From contig CU207211.1 of NCBI GenBank assembly GCA_000026125.1, positions 1,612,001 to 1,676,000 of the forward strand: DNA of 64,000 bases, in the 5' to 3' direction. The notes under the pieces were generated by a model. The model was not told where the DNA came from. It was given only the letters and a program-made list of their open reading frames with translations, and made no database searches. This document shows, piece after piece, positions 17,377-26,955 of the stretch. The DNA is from Herminiimonas arsenicoxydans (GTDB taxonomy: Bacteria > Pseudomonadota > Gammaproteobacteria > Burkholderiales > Burkholderiaceae_D). A program made the translations under genes and the position numbers. Every line of letters starts with the position of its first letter. Position 1 is the stretch's first letter.

Positions 17377-19861
17377 CCGGAGCCGAGGCAATGCGTTTGT
17401 CCGACTCCACCTCGCCGCGATACATCTCTTCCTGCTGTCTGTCCCTCTCATCCTGATGCAGGTTTCCCGGTGCCGGCTGCTCAGGCCCCGGATTGAACAA
17501 CTTTTCCCAGAACCCTTTCTGCTCATCGATATCTACCGACCGTACCGCGTCGCCATGAGCATACTCGTCGTACATCCAGTCGCCATCGGCTTGCGTGAGG
17601 CCGGCTGGAACTGCGTTCTGAATTTCCGCCTTGCCGCGCAAGGCAGTGCGCATATAGTCAACCCAGATCGGCAAGGCTAGCGTGCTGCCGAACTCTCTGT
17701 TGCCGAGCGTACGCGGCTTGTCGTAACCCATCCATGCCACGGCCACCATGTCGCGCCCGTAACCGGCAAACCAGCCATCCATTGCATCGTTGGTGGTACC
17801 GGTTTTCCCGGCCAGGTCGCTGCGCCCCAGACGCTGGCCAGCCATGTAGCCGGTGCCGGAACGCACGACATCGCGCAGCATCGTATTCATGATGAAGGCA
17901 TTGCGCGGATCGATGGCGCGCGCAGTTTCATCACCGGCTTGCGGATGATTCGCCTCCAGCAGGACCTTGCCACGCACATCGACAACCTTCTGGATCAGAT
18001 AAGGTGCGAGCTTGAAGCCGCCATTTGCAAATACTGTATACGCGCCCGCCATCTGCAAAGGCGTGACGGAGCCGGTGCCCAGCGCCAGCGTCAAATTGTC
18101 GGGCTGCTTGTCGGCATCGAAACCGAAATGCGTCAGATGTTCGATCGCATACGGCGGCGTAATCTTGCGCAGAATCCGGATGGAAACCAGATTCTTCGAT
18201 TTTTTCAGGCCGGTGCGCATAGTCACCGGACCATCATACTGACTGTTGTCATTGCCCGGATTCCAGGCCTTGCCACCCTGCTCGCCCGGATTATCCTCGG
18301 CCAGCGGCGCATCGTTGATCAGCGTGCCGGGCGAGAAACCTTTTTCCAGCGCCGCTGAATAAACGAAAGGCTTGATGGTGGAACCCGGTTGGCGCCAGGC
18401 CTGCGTGACGTGATCGAACTGGTTCAGCGCAAAATCGAAACCGCCTACCATCGCACGGATGCCGCCATCCTGTGCATTGACGGCAACGAAAGCGGCAGCG
18501 ACTTCCGGCAATTGCGCAATGCCCCATTTTTTCTTGCTGTCCTGCAGCACACGAATCACGGAACCCGGTTTGATTTTCTTCGCCTCGACTGCCTTGGCCG
18601 ATAGTGATGCGGCCGCAAAACGCAGGCCTTCGCCGCTTATTTCAATTTCGTCGTCAGCCAGCGTAACGGCAGTCACCGATTTGGCCGATACCGCAGTCAC
18701 GACTGCGGCCTTCAAATCATCGCTATCCGGATGCTTGACCAGTATCTCTTCGATAGCCTGCTGGCGATCTTCTTCATCTTTCGGCAAATCGATCCATGCT
18801 TCCGGTCCGCGATAACCGTGGCGCTTGTCGTAATCGAGCACGCCGCGCCGCACTGCTTCATAGGCGGCGTCCTGATCGGCCTTGATCAGTGTGGTGTAGA
18901 CGCTCATGCCGCTGGTATAAATATCATCCTTGTATTGCGAATACATAAACTGTCTTACTTGTTCCGCGGCATATTCTGCATGGGTGCGGAAGCGATTGCC
19001 GTCCGCCAGCACATGAAGTTGCTCAGCGGCTGCTTTTTCATATTGCGCCTGCGTGATGAAATTCAGTTCATGCATGCGTTTGAGTATGTACTGCTGACGT
19101 TCAGTCGCACGTTTCGGATTGACCACCGGATTGGCGCTGGCCGGCGCCTTCGGTATGCCTGCCAGCATGGCGGCTTCCGCGATGCTCAGGTCCTTGATCG
19201 GTTTACCGAAATAAATGCGCGCTGCACTGCCGAAACCGTAGGCGCGCTGCCCCAGATAAATCTGGTTCATGTACAACTCGAGTATCTGGTCTTTCGTCAG
19301 GTTCTGTTCTATCCGATAGGCCAGCAATACTTCCTGCAGCTTGCGGCTGTAGGTTTTCTTGCGCGTCAGCAAAAAGGTACGGGCAACCTGCATCGTGATG
19401 GTCGATGCGCCCTGCGAGCGACTGCGCACAATATTGGCCAGTCCGGCACGCACGACGCCGAGCAGATCGACGCCGCCATGTTCATAGAAATTATTGTCTT
19501 CAATCGCGATGATCGCGTTTTTCATGCTCGATGGAATTTCTCCTATCGATACAAAGTCGCGCCGCTCTTCGCCGAATTCACCGATCAGTACATTGTCAGC
19601 GGTATAGACGCGCAGCGGAATCTTGGGCCGGTAATCGGTCAGCGCATCGATGGACGGCAGATTGGGCGCCACAAACAGAAAGGTGTAGGCCACCAGCAGC
19701 AAGGCTGCGCAAAAAGAGGCTATGACGGCAACTATGGCTGCCTGGCGAAGTTTGATATCGGTTGGCCGCTCGGACCAATCCACGATTGATTTTGAAATAA
19801 ATGAAAAAAGCCGCAACGCAATCCCCTGTGAAGTCTTGTGCGCCGCAACTTTATCAGGCAT
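17348..19861 (-). CDS. mrcA: Penicillin-binding protein 1A
   Basis: An 837-residue bifunctional peptidoglycan synthase: short cytoplasmic N-terminus, one membrane anchor (AAIVAVIASFCAALLLVAYT), a transglycosylase domain (AIEDNNFYEHGGVD, GASTITMQVAR, KLQEVLLAYRIE), an OB-like insert and a transpeptidase domain with SxxK (PGSTIKPF), SKN (KKSKNLV) and KTGT (AGKTGTTND). It polymerises and cross-links glycan strands in the periplasm. I start at the ATG at 19861; an upstream extension to 19924 adds atypical sequence. The polar C-terminus (Asp/Glu/Arg/Pro-rich) overlaps the neighbouring cyclase gene by 29 bp. Confidence 0.93.
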   Translation of the reverse strand: MPDKVAAHKTSQGIALRLFSFISKSIVDWSERPTDIKLRQAAIVAVIASFCAALLLVAYTFLFVAPNLPSIDALTDYRPKIPLRVYTADNVLIGEFGEERRDFVSIGEIPSSMKNAIIAIEDNNFYEHGGVDLLGVVRAGLANIVRSRSQGASTITMQVARTFLLTRKKTYSRKLQEVLLAYRIEQNLTKDQILELYMNQIYLGQRAYGFGSAARIYFGKPIKDLSIAEAAMLAGIPKAPASANPVVNPKRATERQQYILKRMHELNFITQAQYEKAAAEQLHVLADGNRFRTHAEYAAEQVRQFMYSQYKDDIYTSGMSVYTTLIKADQDAAYEAVRRGVLDYDKRHGYRGPEAWIDLPKDEEDRQQAIEEILVKHPDSDDLKAAVVTAVSAKSVTAVTLADDEIEISGEGLRFAAASLSAKAVEAKKIKPGSVIRVLQDSKKKWGIAQLPEVAAAFVAVNAQDGGIRAMVGGFDFALNQFDHVTQAWRQPGSTIKPFVYSAALEKGFSPGTLINDAPLAEDNPGEQGGKAWNPGNDNSQYDGPVTMRTGLKKSKNLVSIRILRKITPPYAIEHLTHFGFDADKQPDNLTLALGTGSVTPLQMAGAYTVFANGGFKLAPYLIQKVVDVRGKVLLEANHPQAGDETARAIDPRNAFIMNTMLRDVVRSGTGYMAGQRLGRSDLAGKTGTTNDAMDGWFAGYGRDMVAVAWMGYDKPRTLGNREFGSTLALPIWVDYMRTALRGKAEIQNAVPAGLTQADGDWMYDEYAHGDAVRSVDIDEQKGFWEKLFNPGPEQPAPGNLHQDERDRQQEEMYRGEVESDKRIASAPATFSRPEAP

Positions 19862-19957
19862 TGCGCCATCAAGTTGAAACCATTTGTTTCTTGTAAAATT
19901 TACATTTTTACAAAACGAGTGCACTACATATATATTGTACCTCTGGCTTTGCCATCA

Positions 19958-19991
19958 AAAATGAGGAGTGGTATACAGCGCCCCTCATTTT
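19958..19991 (-). terminator. Terminator of the ABC transporter operon
   Basis: AAAATGAGG (19958-19966) pairs with CCTCATTTT (19983-19991), and on the minus strand the stem ends in a T-run. The hairpin begins inside the stop codon of the ATPase gene. Confidence 0.7.
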
Positions 19992-21297
19992 ATGCGGCAT
20001 CACTTTCCGGCAGTTTGAGCCGCCCGGTATGGTAGTCGTACTCGAATACTTCGCCGTAGCGGCCCCATTCGACGACCACCTCGAGTACGCGCTTGGCTTC
20101 ATCATCCTTCAGGAATTCCTCCAGCAGATCAAGGAAACGCTTCTCGGATAGCGTACCGCTCGGCTCCTGCTCCAGGCTTTGGCGTATCTGCTTGGCCAGC
20201 GGTACGTGCATCAACAGTTGCTGGCCGAATATCTCTTTTCTCAGCATGTTTGCAGCTTGCGCGTAACGATGCCCGAGCGCCGTCAGCGTGATATCGCCCT
20301 TTTCTACCTGCGCCAGGCCAAGCAGGCCCAACGCTTCGTAGGTAGGGAATAATTCCTCGTCCGGCAATTTCGATTCTTCCGCCAGTTGCGGCAAATCGGC
20401 ACGGCCGTTGAACGGCGGGCCGGCCAGCAGATCAAGCACGCCTTCGATATGCGTGACATCGGTTTCCGGCAGGCGATGGCTGGAAGGCACATGCAGGGTA
20501 ATGCCGCCTGCCGTTGTTTCCGGCTGGGTACGCATGGTCATCAAGGCATACACCTCATCGATCAAGGCCCTGATTTCGACTGAGTCGACATTGCGGGGAC
20601 GCGGCAGATTGATCCTGATTTCACTGCGTATGCGTCCGGGGCTGCTGGACAACACAAGAATACGGTCCGCCATCATGACCGCCTCCTCGATATTGTGGGA
20701 GACGATCAATATGCCCTTGGTCGGAATGCGTTTTTCTTCCCACATTTCGAGTATGTCGTCGCGCAGAGTTTCGCCGGTCAGCACGTCAAGCGCGGAAAAT
20801 GCTTCATCCATCAACAATACATCCGGGCCGGTCACCAGCCCTCGTGCAATGCCGACACGCTGCTTCATGCCACCTGACAATTCACGCGGCAAGGCGCCGC
20901 CGAAACCGGCCAGGCCGATCAGATCCAGCATCGCATCGGCGCGCTTTTCCCGCTCATCCGGCGCCATGCCTTGCGCTTCCAATCCCAACTCGACATTTTG
21001 CTGCACCGTCAGCCACGGGAATAATGCGAACGATTGAAACACCATGGCGATACCGGAGACCGGACTGTAAATTTCCTGTCCGCGATACTTTGCCGTACCC
21101 TGATCCGCTGCAATCAGCCCGGCCATAATGCGCAGCAAGGTAGATTTGCCGGAACCGGACTTGCCCAGCAAGGCGACGATTTCACCTTCTGCCAGTGCAA
21201 AATTCACGTTTTCCAGCACACTGCAGGGCGTGCCATCAGCCGTCTTGAACGACTTGGCGACACCCTTCAATTCAATCAACAGATTCTGGCTCATCAT
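19990..21297 (-). CDS. NitT/TauT-type ABC transporter ATP-binding protein with C-terminal AAA-associated domain
   Basis: A 435-residue protein. Residues 1 to about 260 are an ABC ATPase of the nitrate/sulfonate/taurine class (Walker A GKSGSGKST, Q-loop FQSFALFPWL, signature LSGGMKQRVGIAR, Walker B VLLMDEAFSALD, H-loop SHNIEEA). The last 150 or so residues form an extra domain of the AAA-associated C-terminal type (PF09821), with winged-helix-like segments (LLGLAQVEKGDITLTALG). It is paired with a fused double permease 6 bp upstream. No periplasmic binding protein is encoded here, so the substrate is unknown. Tandem starts ATGATG follow GAGGAAA. Confidence 0.9.
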   Translation of the reverse strand: MMSQNLLIELKGVAKSFKTADGTPCSVLENVNFALAEGEIVALLGKSGSGKSTLLRIMAGLIAADQGTAKYRGQEIYSPVSGIAMVFQSFALFPWLTVQQNVELGLEAQGMAPDEREKRADAMLDLIGLAGFGGALPRELSGGMKQRVGIARGLVTGPDVLLMDEAFSALDVLTGETLRDDILEMWEEKRIPTKGILIVSHNIEEAVMMADRILVLSSSPGRIRSEIRINLPRPRNVDSVEIRALIDEVYALMTMRTQPETTAGGITLHVPSSHRLPETDVTHIEGVLDLLAGPPFNGRADLPQLAEESKLPDEELFPTYEALGLLGLAQVEKGDITLTALGHRYAQAANMLRKEIFGQQLLMHVPLAKQIRQSLEQEPSGTLSEKRFLDLLEEFLKDDEAKRVLEVVVEWGRYGEVFEYDYHTGRLKLPESDAA

Positions 21298-21303
21298 CTT
21301 TCC

Positions 21304-23043
21304 TCAATGACTGCGGTCTTCGGCGAGCAAATACAATTTGCGCCAGAAGAAGCGGTTTAACAACATCACGAATATGCACATCACGCCGATGCCAAGTCCG
21401 ATGCGATGGAAATCGCCGATATCGGTCATCTGCTTGATATAGCTACCCAGCCCGTCCGCAATCAGGGTGGTTTTACCCCATGTGACATATTCTGCAACGA
21501 TGCTGGCATTCCACGAGCCGCCGCTGGCAGTGATGGCACCCGTTATATAAGAAGGAAAAACTGCCGGCAAATAGACGCGCTTCCATTTCAGCCAGCCTTT
21601 CAGGCCGAGATTGTCTGATGCCAGCCGCAGCTCGTTTGGAATCGTTGCGGCACCGGCCACTACGTTGAACAGGATGTACCACTGCGTACCGAACACCATC
21701 AGCGGACTCAGCCAGATATCGGGATTGAGCTGCATGCTCACCAGCAGGTACACGACCAGCGGAAACATCAGATTGACCGGAAATGCCGCCAGAAACTGGG
21801 CCGCGCCCTGCACGCATTGCGAATATTTCGGACGCAGGCCGATCCAGACTGCAATCGGCACCCAGATCAGCGAAGCCAGCCCGATCAGCAGCAATACGCG
21901 CAGCAAGGTAATGAAACCGAGCTTCACGACATGCAGTATCTCCGTCAGCCCGATATCGCTATGGATGAACAGCGCAAGTCTGAAGACGGCCAGCAAGCTT
22001 GCAAACAGAACCAGCCCATCCCAGATGCGCGGCCACCATGGGTGGATGGTGCGTGCGCTGGTTTGCGGAGAGGTGCCGTCATGCCGCAGACTGAACCAGC
22101 CCAGCGTACGGCGCAACAGGCTCCAGACACGAGCCGAAAAGGCGCGCATCCAGCGGCTGCGACGTCCCCAGTCCAGCAACCACGAACGCTGCGCCGTGTC
22201 GCCCTGCGATTCCTCGAAGCGGAATTTGTCGGCCCAAGCCAGCAGCGGCCGAAAGAATAATTGGTCGTACAGCACAATGCCGGCCAGCATCGCACCTATG
22301 GCCCACAGAATCGCATGCAGATCCCTGGCTTCGATCGCCACCGCAATATAGGCGCCGATGCCGGGCAGCTTGATATCCTGTCCGGCAACCGAAATGGCTT
22401 CCGCCGCCACCAGGAAAAACCAGCCGCCCGACATCGACATCATCATGTTCCACAGCAGGCCGGGCATCGCATAAGGCAGTTCCATGCGCCAGAAACGCTG
22501 CCAGCCTGACAGTCGAAAAACGCGTGCAGCTTCATTGAGCTCGGACGGCACCGTGCGTATCGACTGATACAGGCTGAACGCCATATTCCAGGCTTGCGAA
22601 GTAAAAATGGCGAAAATCGCCGCACACTCGACGCCCAGCAGATTGCCGGGAAAGAAGGCAATGAAAGGCGCAATCGCAATGGCCTGAAAACCGAGGATGG
22701 GTACCGACTGCAGGATATCCAGCATCGGAATCATGATTTTTTCGGCGGCCCGGTATTTGGCGGCAATAGCGGCAAATACAAAGCTGAACAGCAATGAGAA
22801 CCCGAGCGCCATGAACATGCGCAGAATGGTGCGCAGCAGGTAATACGGCAGATACGCTGGATCGAGCGAGATAGGCGTTGCTTCGCCGACCATGAAGGGG
22901 CGGCTCATCTGCGCCGCGCCAAATGCCACTGCGAGCAGCACGATCAGTACCAGCGGCAACAGAGCCCAGTCCCAGCGATTGGGCGAGATCGCGAGCAGCG
23001 ATCGATCGGCCTTGCGCGGGGAAAATAATTCAAACATGCTCAC
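21304..23043 (-). CDS. ABC transporter permease with two fused permease domains
   Basis: A 579-residue inner-membrane protein holding two BPD_transp_1 permease units in tandem, each with the coupling-loop region (first near ELNEAARVFRLSGWQRFWRMELP, quoted here only by its ends; second near NELRLASDNLGLKGWLKWK). They are separated by a charged linker around residues 280-330. Such fused permeases with a PF09821-tailed ATPase form a recognisable importer subclass of uncertain substrate. It is first in a two-gene operon with the ATPase. Confidence 0.9.
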   Translation of the reverse strand: MSMFELFSPRKADRSLLAISPNRWDWALLPLVLIVLLAVAFGAAQMSRPFMVGEATPISLDPAYLPYYLLRTILRMFMALGFSLLFSFVFAAIAAKYRAAEKIMIPMLDILQSVPILGFQAIAIAPFIAFFPGNLLGVECAAIFAIFTSQAWNMAFSLYQSIRTVPSELNEAARVFRLSGWQRFWRMELPYAMPGLLWNMMMSMSGGWFFLVAAEAISVAGQDIKLPGIGAYIAVAIEARDLHAILWAIGAMLAGIVLYDQLFFRPLLAWADKFRFEESQGDTAQRSWLLDWGRRSRWMRAFSARVWSLLRRTLGWFSLRHDGTSPQTSARTIHPWWPRIWDGLVLFASLLAVFRLALFIHSDIGLTEILHVVKLGFITLLRVLLLIGLASLIWVPIAVWIGLRPKYSQCVQGAAQFLAAFPVNLMFPLVVYLLVSMQLNPDIWLSPLMVFGTQWYILFNVVAGAATIPNELRLASDNLGLKGWLKWKRVYLPAVFPSYITGAITASGGSWNASIVAEYVTWGKTTLIADGLGSYIKQMTDIGDFHRIGLGIGVMCIFVMLLNRFFWRKLYLLAEDRSH

Positions 23044-23359
23044 ACCTTCTACTGATGATGACCTGGCCTGAAGGCGCGAATATTGTGCAATTCAATATGC
23101 AATTCTTTTCTCTTTAAGAATTGCAGAATATGCAGGCTCAACGCGCTTGCGTATGATTGCGTGGACAAGCCGGCACGAGAAAGCGGTCAAACCGGCAAAT
23201 ATCAGCGTGAAGCGAGTCGGCAAATCGGACAACGGCTGATTTATATGCGCGAACATGTGGCCAACTGTCTGTTTTCCATGCAAACTCAAGGACAAATTCG
23301 GCTATTTTCGTGGCTGACGTTACAATGTCGTCTGTCCCTCTTCGTATGGAATGGAGAAA
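23044..23359. other. 316-bp divergent intergenic region with nested repeats
   Basis: Between the permease and fdxA there is no supportable gene. About 57-82 bp upstream of the permease start lies a perfect 9-bp dyad, GCAATTCTT (23100-23108) and AAGAATTGC (23117-23125). Its left part is also a direct repeat of GCAATTC (23088-23094 and 23100-23106). This looks like an operator for the transporter operon; the regulator is unknown. Confidence 0.55.
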
Positions 23360-23689
23360 ATGCCTTTTGTCGTTACCGAATCATGCATTCAATGTAAATA
23401 TACCGATTGCGTGGCGGTATGCCCGATGGACTGCTTTTTCGAAGGCCCTAATTTCCTCGCGATTAATCCGGATGAGTGCATAGATTGTTCAGTGTGCGTG
23501 CCTGAATGCCCGGTTAATGCGATCATTGGTGCGGCGGAAATTTCGCCTGAACAGCAACATTTTGTCGAATTGAACCGGACACTTTCCCGGCATCCGGACT
23601 GGAAACGTATCAGGCAGCAGAAGGAGCCTCTACCCGAACATGCAAAATGGGCAGAGCTGAAAGATAAACTACCCTTGCTGCTGGTTTGA
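23360..23689 (+). CDS. fdxA: 7Fe ferredoxin FdxA
   Basis: A 109-residue low-potential electron carrier with an N-terminal CxxCxxxxCxxxCP cluster (C9, C12, C17, C21) and a second CIDCSVCVPECP cluster, the pattern of FdxA-type ferredoxins carrying one 3Fe-4S and one 4Fe-4S centre. The start MPFVVTES matches family members; an ATG three codons earlier (23351) is possible. It is transcribed toward fnr, which begins 116 bp downstream. Its redox partner is not evident. Confidence 0.93.
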   Translation: MPFVVTESCIQCKYTDCVAVCPMDCFFEGPNFLAINPDECIDCSVCVPECPVNAIIGAAEISPEQQHFVELNRTLSRHPDWKRIRQQKEPLPEHAKWAELKDKLPLLLV

Positions 23690-23805
23690 GAAAAGTAATC
23701 AACGCAGATCGTTATACCGGTTTTGAAAGCGCATAGCCGTAACAGGCAGCGCCAAACCGATTGCAACGGACATAACCATGAAACATTTGCCACATTACTT
23801 TTAAG

Positions 23806-24576
23806 ATGCATGACCAAGACATGACTAATCCCTCTCCTGATCTTAGCCCCTCAATCATCGTTAGCGCCGTGCGCGCCAGTTGTGCCACCTGCAGCATGCA
23901 CCAGTTGTGCCTGCCGATGGGATTGGGCGAAAATGACATTGATAAGCTGGACCAGATCATAGGTCGCCGCCGCAAGGTGCCGCGCGATGGATATCTGTAC
24001 CGGATGGATGACCCATTTACCAATCTGTATGCGGTGCGCATCGGTCATTTCAAGACTTACCAGGTCAATGCCGGCGGCGAGCAGCAGATCACCGGTTTCC
24101 AGATGGCGGGAGAATTGCTGGGCATGGATGCCATCAGCACCGATCGTCATCACTGCGATGCGATTGCACTGGAAGACAGCGAAGTATGCGAGATTCCGTT
24201 TCCGCGCCTGGAAGAATTGTTTGGCAGCATGCCTATCCTGCTGCGCCACTTCCACCGCATGATGAGCCAGGAAATCACGCGCGAACAAAGCGTCATGCTC
24301 CTGCTCGGCAATATGCGCGCCGAACAGCGTTTTGCAGCGTTCCTGGTCAATCTGGCTTCGCGTTACGTGGCGCGCGGCTACTCTTCAACCAGCTTCCAGT
24401 TGCGCATGTCGCGCGAGGATATCGGCAACTATCTGGGCCTGACGATAGAAAGCATCAGCCGTCTGCTGTCCAAGTTCAAGAAACAGGGCTTGCTGAAAGT
24501 GAGCAACCGCGAAATCGAATTGCTCGATCTGGTGACCCTGAAGGCGATGGCCGCCGGCACCGAAACTTGCAGCTGA
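23806..24576 (+). CDS. fnr: FNR/ANR-family oxygen-sensing transcription regulator
   Basis: A 256-residue Crp-Fnr regulator. The four iron-sulfur ligands of FNR are present with exact spacing: C26, C29, C35 and C128 (in EVCEIPF), the last 93 residues after the third as in E. coli FNR. The recognition helix contains ESISRLLSKF, whose E-SR residues in E. coli FNR read TTGAT. In the absence of oxygen the 4Fe-4S dimer binds TTGAT-N4-ATCAA, and several such boxes lie in this window (ccoN, hemN, nnrS/narX, HMA gene, nrdD), so this is their likely regulator. The ribosome site is weak; an ATG at 23821 is an alternative start. Confidence 0.96.
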   Translation: MHDQDMTNPSPDLSPSIIVSAVRASCATCSMHQLCLPMGLGENDIDKLDQIIGRRRKVPRDGYLYRMDDPFTNLYAVRIGHFKTYQVNAGGEQQITGFQMAGELLGMDAISTDRHHCDAIALEDSEVCEIPFPRLEELFGSMPILLRHFHRMMSQEITREQSVMLLLGNMRAEQRFAAFLVNLASRYVARGYSSTSFQLRMSREDIGNYLGLTIESISRLLSKFKKQGLLKVSNREIELLDLVTLKAMAAGTETCS

Positions 24577-24600
24577 TTGCGGCGCCAGACGGCTATGGCG

Positions 24601-24831
24601 TCATCCGGCTTTCTTCGGTTCTTCGTTCAGATAAAGAGTCAGAAAGCTGGAGAGCGCGCAGAACAGCCACAGGGCAAAGAAGCCTATCGTATAAGCCGCC
24701 ATCGGCTGCAAGACGGCCTTGCTGTTGCTGAATGTCAGCAGATAAGGATCGAACACAGAGAAAAACAGGCCTTCCGCCACAATCGCAGCGAGAAAAGACG
24801 GCCATAGAACGATCATCAACAGTCGTCGCAT
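24601..24831 (-). CDS. Small two-helix membrane protein at the end of the ccoG-ccoH operon
   Basis: A 76-residue protein with two membrane helices (IVLWPSFLAAIVAEGLFFS and IGFFALWLFCALSSFLTLYL) joined by a polar loop, ending EEPKKAG. It begins 14 bp after ccoH on the same strand, so it probably belongs to the same transcript and may aid cbb3 oxidase assembly. I do not recognise a named family. Confidence 0.72.
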   Translation of the reverse strand: MRRLLMIVLWPSFLAAIVAEGLFFSVFDPYLLTFSNSKAVLQPMAAYTIGFFALWLFCALSSFLTLYLNEEPKKAG

Positions 24832-24845
24832 TGTGTGCTCCCCTT

Positions 24846-25385
24846 TTATTTTTTCACTGCCTCGTCCGCTTCAATCACGATCTTGCGTTCTGCCGGCCAC
24901 GACCAGTGACCGTTCAGACGCCAATCGCGCTGTTCATTTTCGACCAGAACCTGCCAGCGCCCCATCTCGAGCACCGGTAATGCTACTGCAAAATTTCCGT
25001 TTTGATCCGGCTGCAGCAACAGCACGAGGTCTTTTTCAGGAATGGTTGCGTGGATCAGTCGCATATTGAGGTTGCCGGTGGCTTGTCTGGCCGTATTCGC
25101 CACGCTGCCCGTCAGCATGCGGGTGGGTACATCGTACTGCGCGCTGAAGCGCACACCGAGATCGGTGGCCACACGATCTCGCCGCAAATCCTGATTGATC
25201 GCCTTGCCCTGCTTGTAGTAATCGTCGACCACCAGTGCATCCTGCCGGGAAACGGCAATCCAGATCGTGATGCTGCCGGCGATGACCACGATGAACGGCC
25301 CCAGCATCAGCAGCCATGGCCAGCGATGTTTGTACCAGGGTCCTTCATTTGCTGCCTGGTTCAGTAGCGGTGCTGTGCGTGCCAT
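24846..25385 (-). CDS. ccoH: CcoH/FixH cbb3 oxidase assembly protein
   Basis: A 179-residue protein with one N-terminal membrane helix (WLLMLGPFIVVIAGSITIWIA) followed by a periplasmic FixH domain (VDDYYKQGKAINQDL signature; later GRWQVLVENEQRDWRLNGHW). FixH/CcoH is needed for assembly and stability of cbb3 cytochrome oxidase. I start at the ATG at 25385, preceded by AGGAAAA; a longer form would overlap ccoG. It lies 22 bp downstream of ccoG. Confidence 0.92.
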   Translation of the reverse strand: MARTAPLLNQAANEGPWYKHRWPWLLMLGPFIVVIAGSITIWIAVSRQDALVVDDYYKQGKAINQDLRRDRVATDLGVRFSAQYDVPTRMLTGSVANTARQATGNLNMRLIHATIPEKDLVLLLQPDQNGNFAVALPVLEMGRWQVLVENEQRDWRLNGHWSWPAERKIVIEADEAVKK

Positions 25386-25407
25386 CGTATTTTCCTTTTC
25401 TTGCGTA

Positions 25408-26808
25408 TCAGCGCGGCACAAAAAATACCGCATCTTCAGTGACTTGCAGGCGGCGGTCATCCACTGCCTGCAGCGTCACGCTAATTTTGTTGGAACCCGG
25501 CTCGCCCTGCCCCTGATCGGTACGCAGGCGTATCGGTACGGCGCGTGTTTCAGTCGCAGCCAGATCGACTTCATCCGGCGTGACCAGGCGCAGCGATTCT
25601 ATGCCGTACACGCTGATGCGATAACGATGTGCAGATTCGGAGGTATTCATGATCTGCAGGCGGTAGACATTTTCTATCATCCCGTCTTCCACTTCACGGC
25701 CCATTGCACCGCGATCGCGGATCACGTCGAGTTTGAGCGGCGTACGCAACGCCAGCGCGGTGACGAACACAATCACGATTGCCAGCAGGATACCGGTATA
25801 GATGAGCACCCGCGGCCGGAAGGCGCGCCGCCGCACTTCCTTGGGTGACAGATTGTTGGCCAGCGCATTATCGGTGGAGTAGCGTATCAAGCCGCGCGGC
25901 GAGCCTACCTTGTCCATCACGGAGTTGCATGCATCCACACAGGCGGCACAGCCTATGCATTCATATTGCAGGCCGTCGCGGATATCGATGCCAACCGGAC
26001 ACACCTGTACGCACATGGTGCAGTCTATGCAGTCGCCCAGCTTTTTATCCGTCTCGCTGGCGCTCTTGCCCGGCATGCCGCGCGGCTCGCCGCGTTTCTG
26101 ATCGTAGGTAATGATCAGGGAATCCTTGTCGAACATCGAACTCTGGAAACGCGCATACGGGCACATGTATTTGCACACCTGCTCGCGCAGCCAGCCGGCG
26201 TTGCCGTAGGTGGCCAGTGCGTAGAACAGAATCCAGAACAGTTCCCACGGGCCCAGTCCCAGATTCAGCACTTTTTGCATCAGGGTATGGATGGGCGTGA
26301 AATAGGCGACGAAGGTGAAGCCGGTCCACAAGGCAACGCCACCCCATGCCATGTGCTTGGCGGTTTTCTTGGCAAATTTGGAAAAGGATGCAGGCTGCTT
26401 GTCCAGTCGCATGCGGGCGCTGCGCTTGCCTTCTATCACCCGCTCTATCCACAGGAAAATTTCCGTATAGACCGTTTGCGGGCAGGCAAAGCCGCACCAG
26501 ACACGGCCTGCAATGGCCGTCACCAGAAACAGCAGATAGGCTGCGATGATGAGCAGTGCGGCAAGATAGATGAAATCCTGCGGCCACAGCACGATACCGA
26601 AAATATAGAATTTGCGCGCCGTCAGATCAAACAGCAGCGCCTGCCTGCCATTCCAGTTCAGCCACGGCAAACCATAGAACGCCAGTTGCGTCAGCCATAC
26701 GCACAACCAGCGCAAGCTGGCGTAGCGACCCTTGGTCTCGCGCGGATAGATTTCCTCGCGCGCCGCATACATCTGGATGACGGAAACTTCCGGATCGCTG
26801 CTACTCAT
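25408..26808 (-). CDS. ccoG: CcoG/RdxA/FixG polyferredoxin cupric reductase of cbb3 oxidase biogenesis
   Basis: A 466-residue membrane protein with about five helices, an N-terminal GRVWCGFACPQTVY motif and two 4Fe-4S sites (CIDCTMCVQVCPVG and CIGCAACVDAC), then a C-terminal Ig-like periplasmic domain after a last helix (GILLAIVIVFVTALAL). CcoG reduces Cu(II) for insertion into cbb3 oxidase. The ATG at 26808 has GGAAAG upstream. It follows the ccoNOQP terminator, so it probably has its own promoter; TATAAA on the minus strand near 26832-26837 is a candidate -10. Confidence 0.95.
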   Translation of the reverse strand: MSSSDPEVSVIQMYAAREEIYPRETKGRYASLRWLCVWLTQLAFYGLPWLNWNGRQALLFDLTARKFYIFGIVLWPQDFIYLAALLIIAAYLLFLVTAIAGRVWCGFACPQTVYTEIFLWIERVIEGKRSARMRLDKQPASFSKFAKKTAKHMAWGGVALWTGFTFVAYFTPIHTLMQKVLNLGLGPWELFWILFYALATYGNAGWLREQVCKYMCPYARFQSSMFDKDSLIITYDQKRGEPRGMPGKSASETDKKLGDCIDCTMCVQVCPVGIDIRDGLQYECIGCAACVDACNSVMDKVGSPRGLIRYSTDNALANNLSPKEVRRRAFRPRVLIYTGILLAIVIVFVTALALRTPLKLDVIRDRGAMGREVEDGMIENVYRLQIMNTSESAHRYRISVYGIESLRLVTPDEVDLAATETRAVPIRLRTDQGQGEPGSNKISVTLQAVDDRRLQVTEDAVFFVPR

Positions 26809-26919
26809 ATTCTTTCCATTACGCATACTGCTTTATACAACAATGCGAGAATCAAACCACAAGACTGCCGAACTATCCGGTGGCAAGCTGGCTGCCGGAA
26901 GACATTCGGCGATGGCAGA

Positions 26920-26945
26920 AGAAGACCGGCCTGCGCCGGTCTTCT
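26920..26945 (-). terminator. Terminator after ccoNOQP
   Basis: AGAAGACCGGC and GCCGGTCTTCT form a perfect 11-bp stem with loop CTGC, 11 bp after the ccoP stop. The distal arm ends in TCTTCTTCTG on the minus strand rather than a pure T-run. Confidence 0.75.
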
Positions 26946-26955
26946 GACTGATCCA

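Noticed and set aside
26841..26855. Possible FNR box before ccoG (ATCAA half-site)
   Set aside because: The second half does not match, and a class II start would fall on the ccoG start codon.
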